Source: Myxococcales bacterium (lineage in GTDB: Bacteria; Myxococcota_A; Polyangia; Haliangiales; Haliangiaceae). Taken from it: DNA of 64,000 bases. Location of the stretch: the NCBI GenBank assembly GCA_016706545.1, contig JADJJK010000015.1, forward strand, positions 92,999 through 156,998, in the 5' to 3' direction. Numbering within the stretch: position 1 is the stretch's first letter; every line of letters begins with the position of its first letter. Under the pieces are notes generated by a model. That model worked only from the letters and a program-made list of their open reading frames with translations, was not told the DNA's origin and did not search any database. A program made the position numbers and the translations under genes. Shown in pieces: positions 16,962-27,374 of this stretch.

Positions 16962-18815
16962 TCAGCGCCAGGTGGGCGGACGCTGTGACCGGCGCTGCGA
17001 TGGGCGCTGTGACTGGTGCTGTGAAGGGTGCTGCAGGTGGTCCGGCAAGGGGCGGCCGATGGAGAGCGGATCGACGCCGGTGGCCTCCATCTCCGCGAGG
17101 ACCCAGCGCTCGATGGCGCTGTGGCGGTCGAGGTCGTCCCAGCGGCCGCGCAGGGGGAGGCCGTCGGGGTCGAGCGGGGGATCGGCGACAGATGAGAGTG
17201 ATGCGGGTGGTGCGGGTGGTGCGGGTGTGCGGGGGAACGCGGGCGGCAAGGATGCTGCTGGTGCGGCGGTGAGTGGGGCGGAGGGTGCGTCGGCTGCAGG
17301 GGCTGCGGCCGCTTCGGCGCGGCGCTGGATGCGCGCGATGGTGGCGGCGGCGTCCCAGCTATCGACGCGCTCGCCGCGCCAGCGGCAGTGGCCGGTGGTC
17401 GAGGTCAGCGGCAAGGCGGCGTTGGCGGCGTTGGCGGCGCGGATCGCGGGCCAGCCGAGCAGCGTCGGCGCCGGGCGCGGCGGCAGCGGGACGACGGCGC
17501 GGCCCTGCGGATCTTCGAAGGCGAGCGCGCCGGTGGCGGACTGCGTGATGCGGTAGCCGCGCTCGTGGACGTAGGTGTGGTGGAGCGAGCAGAGCAGCGC
17601 GAGATTGTCGAGATTGGTCTCGCCGCCGTCGGCCCAGTGCTGCAGGTGATGGCCCTCGAGGAACAGGCGGTGATCGCAGCCAGGGAAACGGCAGGTGCGA
17701 TCGCGTAGCAGCAGGGCGCGCTTGAGGGCGGCGGGGATGGTGCGGGTCTTGCGGCCGATGGAGAGCGGGGCGGCGTCGGTGACGGTAGCTGCGGCGACGG
17801 TGGCGACGACCAGGCCGCAGTCGCAGGCCAGGCGGCGGGTGGCTTGCGGAGAGAGCGCAAGGTCGGTCTCGACGGTGAGGGCGACTGGCAGCGAGGCGCC
17901 GCGGTCGGTGAAGGAGACGGGGGCGATCGCTACATCGGTGGTTGCGGGGATGGTTGCGGTGGTGGAGTCGGCGGTGCCGGTGGCTGAGTCGGTAGTCGCG
18001 GCGGGCTGCTGCAGCAGCGCCACGGGCACGGTGACGAACAGCTCGATGGGAGCGCGCTCGGCGCGGCTGCCGCGTGCGTAGGTGTGGACCAGTGCCATCA
18101 GGCCATCGGCGCGGTTGTACGGCCGGCGCGTGGTGGTCGTGGTGGTCGCGAGGCTCCGCGTTTCTGCGGAAGCGTCCGTCGCTCGCTCGGCAGGTGCGGA
18201 CGTCTCCGCAGAAGCCGCCGACGTTTCCGCGGAAAGCTCCGCCGGCGCTCGCGTGCAGTCCACCGCCGCTTGCTGCAGCACCTGAAGCAGCAGCGCGGCC
18301 TCGTCGGGGCGCAGGCACGCCTTGACGCACACCATGCCCGAGGCCGTCGTGGTGTGCGCCACGTAGCGCTCGCTGTCGTGCGGGCGCGCGGCTCGGCTGG
18401 CGGCGTCGGCGCCGAGCACGCCGACCTTGCGGCACACGGTCTCGAGCTGGCTGGCGGTGCAGTGCTGCGCGTAGCCCAGGAGCACCGCTTCGGTGGCGGC
18501 GGTGGCCACGCGCGTGATGGCGCGAGTCTTGGAATACGAGATCTTCCCAGCAGCCAATGCCTCTGATACTTGAGGCAAGGTGTGCAGTGCCCTGGCCACT
18601 CGCAGGTGTTCGCGCGCAGTGCCGAGGTCCCAGCCGACTCGCCAGCTCAGCCAGTGGGCGCAGGAGCCAAAGCCCTGGCGGTACCAGCCGCCGGCCGCGT
18701 CGAACGTCCGCAGGTCGGCGAGCAAGCGATGCATGGCGGCGTCCAGGTGAACGGCTTGCTCGGCGATGTGTTCGCCGAGCGCTTGGACTTCCTCGACGGA
18801 GAGTGGCTCGCGCAT
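16962..18815 (-). CDS. DUF222 - HNH endonuclease (13E12-repeat type)
   Basis: 617 residues from the ATG at 18815, which has AGAAGA just upstream (a GTG at 18830 is the alternative). The N-terminal DUF222 region (about 20-190) has GSCAHWLSWRVGWDLGTAREH and GKISYSKTRAITRVA. A low-complexity Ser/Ala/Glu/Thr insert follows (SAETSAASAETSAPAERATD). The HNH domain near residue 375-430 reads CRFPGCDHRLFLEGHHLQHW, NLDNLALLC and HHTYVHERGYRI, with the Cys and His needed for metal binding and cleavage. Such genes are often multicopy and mobile-like in Actinobacteria and some Myxococcota. The tail is repetitive (QHPSQHQSQRPSQRRSQRPP). Real role unknown; possibly selfish or defensive. TTTCCGCGGAAA-type repeats occur within the insert and continue upstream. 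Confidence 0.88.
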   Translation of the reverse strand: MREPLSVEEVQALGEHIAEQAVHLDAAMHRLLADLRTFDAAGGWYRQGFGSCAHWLSWRVGWDLGTAREHLRVARALHTLPQVSEALAAGKISYSKTRAITRVATAATEAVLLGYAQHCTASQLETVCRKVGVLGADAASRAARPHDSERYVAHTTTASGMVCVKACLRPDEAALLLQVLQQAAVDCTRAPAELSAETSAASAETSAPAERATDASAETRSLATTTTTTRRPYNRADGLMALVHTYARGSRAERAPIELFVTVPVALLQQPAATTDSATGTADSTTATIPATTDVAIAPVSFTDRGASLPVALTVETDLALSPQATRRLACDCGLVVATVAAATVTDAAPLSIGRKTRTIPAALKRALLLRDRTCRFPGCDHRLFLEGHHLQHWADGGETNLDNLALLCSLHHTYVHERGYRITQSATGALAFEDPQGRAVVPLPPRPAPTLLGWPAIRAANAANAALPLTSTTGHCRWRGERVDSWDAAATIARIQRRAEAAAAPAADAPSAPLTAAPAASLPPAFPRTPAPPAPPASLSSVADPPLDPDGLPLRGRWDDLDRHSAIERWVLAEMEATGVDPLSIGRPLPDHLQHPSQHQSQRPSQRRSQRPPTWR

Positions 18816-19560
18816 GCGTTCTTCTAACACGGAGATTTTCGGCGTCGGACTTGGCGGCTGGCGCGCCCAGGTGCCGCGGAAGCGCGGGCGGCGCGATTTT
18901 TCGTGGGGTGCGCAGGTAGAAGGGGCATGTAGCGCGCGCTGAGGCCGCGGGTGGAGAGATCGCGGCGGGTTGGCGGTACGGAGGGTGCGTTGGCGCGGAG
19001 AGTGTCAAGAGGAATGTTTATATTTGAGATTAATATTGGATAGTAGATCTTGAGTTGGTGAGTTCGTCCGGCAGGCGGACGCGAGTCAGCCGGGACTTGA
19101 GGTCGAGATCGCGGAAACCTCCGCGGAAACTTGGCGTGATCCAAGTCGCAGCGCGTTTCCGCGGAAGCCCCGGGGCTGTGGACGGTGTCGGGCTATGGAC
19201 AACCGCGCCCGTCGAGCCTGGGCATGCGAGATGCGCGCAAGCGGAGCGGTTGACCACAGCCCTTGGAGAGGCGCAGGAGGGCCAGGTGCAGCAGGCGTTC
19301 CTGAGGGGAGGCGCGCCTCTCCACACCGCCGCACAGCCCCTGCTGTTTTCAGAACCCTGAGTTTTTTTGGTTTGTACCAGAACCCAGAACCCGGAACGGA
19401 TCGCCAGGTAACGACAAGGGTGAGCGCGTGGGAGGTGGGTAGGTCAAGCACGGTGGTTGGGTCGAGCACGGTGGGTGGGTCAAGCACGGTGGTTGGGTCA
19501 AGCACGACGGTCGAGGCGCAGCACAGATCATGGGGTGTCGCGGAGACCTCCGCGGAAGCG
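18161..19560. repeat. Dispersed TCCGCGGAA palindrome cluster and gene-poor gap
   Basis: Near-copies of GTTTCCGCGGAAGC occur at 18161-18173, 18202-18215, 18223-18237, 18872-18883, 19118-19130, 19155-19168 and 19546-19560. They run from inside the HNH coding insert across the 884-base gap 18816-19699. On the minus strand both parts read as SAET/SAEV words, so the gap may contain decayed or spread copies of the coding repeat. Also present is an AT-rich patch at 19014-19056 (TTTATATTTGAGATTAATAT), unusual for this GC-rich window. I see no convincing gene in the gap. Confidence 0.6.
19442..19513. repeat. 18-base tandem repeat, four copies
   Basis: Unit GGTCAAGCACGGTGGTTG repeated at 19442, 19460, 19478 and 19496, with a few substitutions in the second and fourth copies. 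It lies in the gene-poor gap upstream of the lipoprotein at 19700. Not part of a supported gene; function unknown. Confidence 0.8.
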
Positions 19561-19699
19561 TGGTTGCGCAGGTCCGCGAACCGGTTTCGCGCTCGGTCGA
19601 GGCCTGGGTCCATCAACGATGAACCCCAGCAATTCCCCCGGGTTTGGCGGCAGGGAGCAGATTGTGTGCAACTTCCGAGGAGTCCTCGCATCGCATCGC

Positions 19700-21329
19700 A
19701 TGAGCGCTTGCCTTGTCCGTCTCGGTCCTTCTGTCTTGCGTCGGTCGTTGGCGCCGCTGTGGCTCGTGTCCTGGCTCCTGGCGGCGGGCTGTGGCGCCGA
19801 GAGCGCCGATGATCCGGCCGGCTCGATCTCCGTCGTCTCGATCACGCCCGGCGCCAACACAGTCGACGTGGCGCTTGATACTACGATCCGGCTGGAGCTC
19901 TCGGCGGCTCCGCGCGAATCGTTCAAGGTCTCGCTAACCGCCGCAGGTGGTGAGATCGCACATGCGATGCGAATCGAAGGCACCACGGTCACGCTCACGC
20001 CGAGCTCGCCGCTGTGGATCGCCACCGGCTACCAGGTGGCGATTCCCGAATCTGCCGGCCTCGCCCGCGCGTTCTCTTCGAGCTTCGTGACGCGCGAGGG
20101 GGGCTGGATGCCGGCGCAGCTATCCAGCCGTGCATCGGCGACGCCGGGCGGCTCGGCCGCGCCGACGCTGGCGGTGGTGGAAGATGGCTCGGTGCTGGTG
20201 TCCTGGGCCTCCGGACAACGCGCTCGTCAACCAGCGCTTCTCGCCGGGCGCCGGCTGGAACAAGCTCGTGCTCCCCGTCACGCTCAACGGGGACGACACG
20301 TTCGTGGACACCGCGGCCGCCAGCACCACGCAGGCGGTCGCGGCCCACCGCTACACCTTGCTTGGCGGCTCGGGCAGCATCGACGCCCGGACGTACAACG
20401 GCAGCGTCTGGTCGGCGCCGGTGGTGGTGTCCGATGACCGCGTGGGCAACACCACCTTCGAGCAGTTCCTGGGCGGCGTGGCCTCCACGCCGCAGGCCCA
20501 CGCGGTGAGCTTTCACCGCGGCACCTTCGCCGCGGGCTACGATCTCTACGCCTCGCTCCGCACCGGCTCCACGTGGAGCGCGCCGATCCTCATCGAGCCG
20601 CTGGCGGGCTCGGCGACCAGCTCTCGGATCGCGGCGGACGGGCGCGGCGGCTTTGTGCTGCTGTGGACCCAGCGCGACGCCGCCGGGTCGTCGACCGCGG
20701 TCTGGTACAGCACGCTGTCGGCGCAGGGCGTGGTGGGCACGCCGCAGAAGCTCGACGACGGCCCCAACGATGCGTTCGGGGTGGCCATGGCGCGCGCCGG
20801 GGAGCGGGTGTGGATGGCGTGGGGCCACCGCGAGTCCGAGTCGGTGGGCAGCCGGATCGTCGTGCGCTCGCTGGCCGCCGACGGGCTGGGCGCCGCCAAG
20901 AGCTTCGTGGTGCCGGGCCAGCTCAGCCCGCAGCTCGCGCTGGCGGCGAGCGCCAGCGGCGCGTTCGTCGCGTGGAGCCATCAGGGGGCCATCACCGGGG
21001 CGATCTACGCGGCCGCCGCCTGGAGCGCGCCGCAGGTGATCGCCGCGGCGTCCTCGGACCCGGCCGACAACGTGGGGCGGCCGGCGCTGGCGCTCGATGA
21101 TCGCGGCAACGCGACGGCGACCTGGACCCGCATCCCCAAGCTGAACGGGCGCCGCTCCACCATGGCCGCGCGCTGGCACGCGAGCCGGTGGTCCACCACC
21201 ACGCTGGACGATCAGACCCGGAGCACGCGCGCCTGGTCCGCAGGGGTCGATCCGCAGGGCCGCGTGACGGTGCTGTGGACCGATGACGGTGCGCCCGGGT
21301 ACCGCGTGTGGGCTGCTCGGCTGGAGTGA
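19700..21329 (+). CDS. Lipoprotein with Ig-like and repeat domains (apparent frameshift)
   Basis: ATG at 19700 begins a lipoprotein signal (LAPLWLVSWLLAAGC, Cys at about residue 30). An Ig-like Big_5-type domain follows (SITPGANTVDVALDTTIRLELS ... TGYQVAIP). The frame is lost in CCGG at 20211-20214: DGSVLVSWAS continues as DNALVNQRFSPGAGW in the next frame and then runs openly to 21329. The second part consists of beta-propeller-like repeats around phrases such as GGFVLLWTQRD, RVWMAWGHRE and GAFVAWSHQG, typical of extracellular binding or decorative proteins. One surplus base explains the break; sequencing error or a recent mutation are both possible. Function unknown; anchored in the envelope or surface. 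Confidence 0.75.
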
Positions 21330-21416
21330 ACGTGGCGGCTGCCGCGGTGCGGCGAGCCCTGGGGTGGCGACAAGGAAACCCGCCCGCCGGCGGCGACTTT
21401 GGGTACAGTGGGCGCG

Positions 21417-23405
21417 ATGAGGACGCGAGCATCGCTTGGGCTGTGGCTCGTGCTGGCGCTTGGCGCGTGCGGTGGCGGCGGCAAGGCGAGCCCGCCGCTT
21501 CCGGACGCTGACGGCGACGGCATCTCGGATGACGCCGAGGGCGCGAGCGCGGCGGTGGACTCCGACCGCGACGGCGCGCCGGACTACCTGGACCCCGACA
21601 GCGACGGCGACACGCTGCCCGACGCGGTGGAGGCCGGAGACCTGGACGTGACCTCCGCGCCGGTGGACTCCGACGGTGACGGGGTGGCGGACTTCCGCGA
21701 CCTCGACAGCGATGGCAACGGCCGCGACGATGAGCTGGAGGGCGCCGAGGACCTCGACGGCGATGGTCAGCGCGACTTCGCCGATGCGGATGAGGACGGC
21801 GACCGGATCTCGGACCGCGACGAGCTGGGCGCGGCGCCGATGGTGGCGGTGGACACGGATCTCGACGGCACCGGGGACTTTCGCGACCTCGACAGCGATG
21901 GCGATGGCATCGCCGATCTGATCGAGACCAGCGCGGACTACGATCTCGACCTGCTGGCCAACTTCCGCGATCTGGACAGCGACGCCGACTGTCGTCCGGA
22001 TCAGGTGGAGCGCGGCGAGCTGCCGGCGCGCGACAGCGACGCCGACCGTCGCTACGACTTCGTGGACCGCGACTCCGACAACGACGGGGTGCCCGACAGC
22101 GCGGAGGACGCGAGCTGCAACGGCCGGCGCGACGGCGCCGAGACCGACGCGACGCGCGCCGACACCGACGGCGATGGCGCGACCGATCTGGTGGAGCGCG
22201 CGGCCGGCACCAACCCCAACGACGCCGCCGATCACCCGCGGGCGCGGGGCGACTTCGTGTTCGTGCTGCCGTACCAGGCGCCGCAGCAACCGGTGGCAGA
22301 CAACCTGGACTTTCGCCCTGCGCTGTCCAGCGTGGATGTGTACGTGGTGATGGATCGCTCCACCTCCATGTCCGAGGAGACCACCTCCATCAAGGACAGC
22401 CTGGGCGCGGTCATCCGCGGCCTGCAGTGCCCGCCGCTCGGCACCGGCTCCGCCGCCACCTGCATTCCCAACCTGCACGCCGGCCTGGCGGGCCTTGGCT
22501 ACCGCACGGATCAGCCGTTCGTCCACTACCTGCCCATCCAGCCGTCGCCTGACTTTGCCGGCACGGATCTGCCCAACGTCACCGGGCAACCGCCGCTGGA
22601 GCCGATGGTGTTCGCGCTGTGGACGGCGATCACCAACCTGGGCAGCGCGGTGGCCAACGGCACGTACGGCTGCGCGCTGGATCCGGTGGCGCCCAACGCC
22701 GCGTGCCCGCCTGGGCGCTATGGGCAGGCCTGCTTCCGGCCCGGGAGCCTGCCGGTGATCGTGCTCGCCACCGACGAGCCGCCGCTGCAGAACGTGGACG
22801 GCATCACCTGCCCGGGGTGGGACGTCGTGACCCGCGCCGCGATGGCAGCGCGCAAGGCCAAGGTCGTGGGCGTGGTGGGCTCCGGCTCGACGTCGACGCT
22901 GGCGGAGGTGCGGCTCGATCTGCGCGCCATGGCCATCGACACCGGCGCGGTGGACGCCAGCGCCGGCAACGCGCCGCTGGTGTTCGACGGCGCGGGCGCG
23001 GGCGCGGCCAACGCCATCGGCGAAGGGATCCGCGCGCTGGCGCGCGGCGTGCCGCTGGACATGGGGGCCGTGGTCGCGGACGATCCAGGCGACGCGCTAG
23101 ACGCGCGGGCGGCGTTCGTGGACCACCTGGAGACGCTGCAGCTTGGCAACGCGCTGTGCGCCAGCGGCCTGACCGACGTCGACAGCGACGGCGACACGTT
23201 CCGCGATCGCTTCGTGGCGGTGCGCGCCGGGGTGCCGCTGTGCTGGAAGCTCGTGACCAAGCGCAACACCACCGTGCCGGCGCTGGAGCAGCCGCAGCTC
23301 TTTCGCGCGCGGGTGGACGTGGTCGGCGACGGCGTGACCACCGTGGATAGCCGCGAGGTGTTCTTTCTTGTACCGCCACGTACTTTTGACGAGCCGATCG
23401 AATAG
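21417..23405 (+). CDS. Lipoprotein with thrombospondin-type-3 repeats and a von Willebrand A domain
   Basis: 662 residues from ATG 21417. The lipobox is LALGAC. Residues about 30-275 are Asp-rich calcium-binding TSP3-like repeats (DADGDGISDDAEG, DSDRDGAPDYLDPDSDGD and similar). A VWA-like domain follows; its metal-ion site D313-R-S-T-S lies in VDVYVVMDRSTSMSEET. Later segments (VIVLATDEPP, KVVGVVGSGS) fit the strands of a Rossmann-type VWA fold. Such proteins are surface-displayed and bind protein or mineral ligands with calcium. It follows the preceding lipoprotein by 87 bases and may be co-transcribed. Function unknown. Confidence 0.85.
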   Translation: MRTRASLGLWLVLALGACGGGGKASPPLPDADGDGISDDAEGASAAVDSDRDGAPDYLDPDSDGDTLPDAVEAGDLDVTSAPVDSDGDGVADFRDLDSDGNGRDDELEGAEDLDGDGQRDFADADEDGDRISDRDELGAAPMVAVDTDLDGTGDFRDLDSDGDGIADLIETSADYDLDLLANFRDLDSDADCRPDQVERGELPARDSDADRRYDFVDRDSDNDGVPDSAEDASCNGRRDGAETDATRADTDGDGATDLVERAAGTNPNDAADHPRARGDFVFVLPYQAPQQPVADNLDFRPALSSVDVYVVMDRSTSMSEETTSIKDSLGAVIRGLQCPPLGTGSAATCIPNLHAGLAGLGYRTDQPFVHYLPIQPSPDFAGTDLPNVTGQPPLEPMVFALWTAITNLGSAVANGTYGCALDPVAPNAACPPGRYGQACFRPGSLPVIVLATDEPPLQNVDGITCPGWDVVTRAAMAARKAKVVGVVGSGSTSTLAEVRLDLRAMAIDTGAVDASAGNAPLVFDGAGAGAANAIGEGIRALARGVPLDMGAVVADDPGDALDARAAFVDHLETLQLGNALCASGLTDVDSDGDTFRDRFVAVRAGVPLCWKLVTKRNTTVPALEQPQLFRARVDVVGDGVTTVDSREVFFLVPPRTFDEPIE

Positions 23406-23454
23406 CCGATCGAATAGCTGATCGGGTCGCTGTGCGGGGTCGCTGATCGGGTCG
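23393..23454. repeat. Short GATCGAATAG / GATCGGGTCGCT repeats at the end of the VWA gene
   Basis: Two copies of GCCGATCGAATAG (the first includes the VWA stop codon), then two of GATCGGGTCGCT, before a run of CGTCG-rich sequence to about 23520. The 202-base gap to the next gene has no other visible content. Confidence 0.6.
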
Positions 23455-23607
23455 CTCGTCGTCGCTGCGCTCGCTCGTCGTCGGCGCTCGTCGGCGTCGG
23501 CGTTCGTCGCCAGCGGTCGCCGACCGCCGTGGCCTGTCAGCAGCGGTGGGGCGTGTCGGCCGCTCGCGGCTGGGGCGGCTCCCGGGCGCGTGGTACGCTG
23601 CCCGACC

Positions 23608-25440
23608 ATGCGTGGACGCATCGGCGGCGCGACCCTGGCGGCCCTCGGCGGCTTGCTGATCGCGCTCGCCGCGGTGGTGCCGCGCTGGTGGCACGGGCCG
23701 ATCCAGATCGCCGGGAAGATCATTCACGGCAAGACGGTCCATGTCAGCCTGCTGCGGGTCACCGGCTGCAACGCCGGTGACGGCACCTGCCAGGGGCTGG
23801 ATGTTGGCGCGGTGTTTCGTGCGGTCACGCTGGCCACCTTGGCCATGTCGGTGGCGACCGCGCTCTTCGCGCTGCTGCTGGCGCGGGCCCTGTGGAAGGC
23901 GTCCCCTGGCGCTCCGCGGTTTGCCCGCAGCGCCTTGGTCGCGGCGGGGCTCGCGGTGGTGGGCGGCGTGGCCACCATCGTCACGTTGCCGGCGCGGTTC
24001 GAAGAGATCTCGGTGGGCGGCGGCTCCTTCGCGTTCTTCGCGGGCGCGGTGGCCGTGTTCGTGGCGAGCTTTGGCGCGCTGCTGCGGCGCGCGCCAAAGG
24101 CCGCTCCGGAGCCCAGAGACGTACGAGAGATGCTCTCCACCGACATGCTGGCGCCAGCCGCGCTGGGGCCAGAGCCAAAGATGGGGCGGCACGGAGCGGT
24201 GGTGACCGAGGGCGGGTACTCGTCTGCGCCCCCCAGATTTCGTCCCTGGTACGAGCTGCAAGCTGCGCAGGAACCGGCCCCGAGCCCGGCGCCATGGCCA
24301 GGCGCATATCCCGAGGGCGCCGCGAGCGATACGGCGCCCGGGTTCGGGCCGCCCGGGGGCATGCCGGGGACGGCAGGGACGGCAGGGACGGCAGGGACGG
24401 CAGGGACGGCAGGGACGGCAGGAACGACGCCCGGGTTTGGCGCGCCGCCGGGCGTCCAAGGGATGGCACCTGGCTTTGCGGCGCCTGGCCCTGGCTTCGC
24501 GCCGCCGCCCGCGCGCGCAAGAGAGAGCGCGCGCTGGAGCACGGAGGCCGCCACCGGGAGCCCAGGTGCGACGCAGGTCGGCGTGCCGCTGGCTCCTGCG
24601 CCATTCGCGCCGGCTCCTGCGCCCTCCGCGCCAGCTCCCGCGCAGCCCGCGCCAGGCAAGGGCGCCGCGTCGTCGTCGGGCTGGCTGCGGTCGCCGCCGC
24701 CGGACTCGTCTGCCGCCGCTGGCCTGTCGGCCTTTGACATCAGCGACGTCACCGGCGCCGCCAACAAGCTGATGGCGCCGCGGCCAGGCGCTGCCGCGCG
24801 GCCTGCCGATCAGCAGGTAGATCCGCCCATCGTCCCCGCGCTTGCGCAGGCGACCGCTGGGTCGGCGCCGCGGGCAGCGCCTGCCGAGCCGCCCGATCCA
24901 GGCTTTGAGTCCCCCACCATGCCCTCGCAGCCGTCGATGGCGGTGATGCTGGCGCGCGGTGAGCCAGCCGCCGCTCGCGACCTGCGCGAGGCCGAGGACA
25001 GCGAGCTCGCCACCATGCAGGTGGAGCGACTGGACAGCTCCGAGCTAGTGGACGCCGATGAGCTCGTCGAGCCCGGCGAGGCCGGCGATCCTGGCGAGGC
25101 TGGCGATCCTGGCCAGCCGGCCGAGCCCGGCGAGATCAACGACAGCGGGATCTTCTTGCGCGCAGAGTCCGCCGCCGCCGCGCCCAGGCCTCCCAAGCGG
25201 CCGTCGTTGCCGCGCGTGCCCACCGCCACCACCTCCGCTAGCCTCGCGGCGCTGGCCGCGCTGAGCAAGCCCGCGGTCATCACCATGTCCTCGAACGTCG
25301 CGCGCAAGCTGCCGCTGCCCAAGCCCAGCGAGATCTCCGAGAGCAACCCCGCGCGCGCCTGCCCGACCTGCGTCATTCCGCTTGGCTGGGTGGAGCGCCA
25401 CCAGCGCTACTACTGCACGCAGTGCCGCGCGTACTACTGA
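23608..25440 (+). CDS. Four-helix (claudin-like) membrane protein with long disordered tail and C-terminal zinc ribbon
   Basis: 610 residues, ATG 23608. Four hydrophobic helices lie in the first 160 residues, with a first exterior loop containing Trp and two Cys (PRWWHGP, VTGCNAGDGTC), a general claudin-like plan. A long Pro/Ala/Gly-rich cytoplasmic region follows, with a six-fold 9-base repeat near 24367-24420 giving GTA units. The chain ends in ACPTCVIPLGWVERHQRYYCTQCRAYY-like sequence, where C585, C588, C603 and C606 form a zinc-ribbon pair. The acidic stretch before it (VDADELVEPGEAGDPGE) is low complexity. Such membrane-plus-ribbon proteins recur in myxobacteria without known function. 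I do not recognise a named family. Confidence 0.78.
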   Translation: MRGRIGGATLAALGGLLIALAAVVPRWWHGPIQIAGKIIHGKTVHVSLLRVTGCNAGDGTCQGLDVGAVFRAVTLATLAMSVATALFALLLARALWKASPGAPRFARSALVAAGLAVVGGVATIVTLPARFEEISVGGGSFAFFAGAVAVFVASFGALLRRAPKAAPEPRDVREMLSTDMLAPAALGPEPKMGRHGAVVTEGGYSSAPPRFRPWYELQAAQEPAPSPAPWPGAYPEGAASDTAPGFGPPGGMPGTAGTAGTAGTAGTAGTAGTTPGFGAPPGVQGMAPGFAAPGPGFAPPPARARESARWSTEAATGSPGATQVGVPLAPAPFAPAPAPSAPAPAQPAPGKGAASSSGWLRSPPPDSSAAAGLSAFDISDVTGAANKLMAPRPGAAARPADQQVDPPIVPALAQATAGSAPRAAPAEPPDPGFESPTMPSQPSMAVMLARGEPAAARDLREAEDSELATMQVERLDSSELVDADELVEPGEAGDPGEAGDPGQPAEPGEINDSGIFLRAESAAAAPRPPKRPSLPRVPTATTSASLAALAALSKPAVITMSSNVARKLPLPKPSEISESNPARACPTCVIPLGWVERHQRYYCTQCRAYY

Positions 25441-25453
25441 GCCCGCGCCGCCG

Positions 25454-27256
<1,803 letters not shown>

Positions 27257-27374
27257 GGCGGCAGCATCCCCGGGCCGCCGCCGCGGCGCAAGGCGTCACC
27301 TGATGATCAGGGGACGACGGAGGGCCGCGCGGGAGCGCGCAGGCGCGCCGAGCGTCGCGAGGGCCGCCGCCGGG

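Noticed and set aside
19086..19691. A 201-residue minus-strand reading frame across the gap upstream of the 19700 lipoprotein
   Set aside because: It is made of repeat words and low-complexity sequence, lacks any domain and a ribosome site, and looks like spacer.
23406..23607. CRISPR-like array in the CGTCG-rich repeats after the VWA gene
   Set aside because: Units are short, irregular and without unique spacers.
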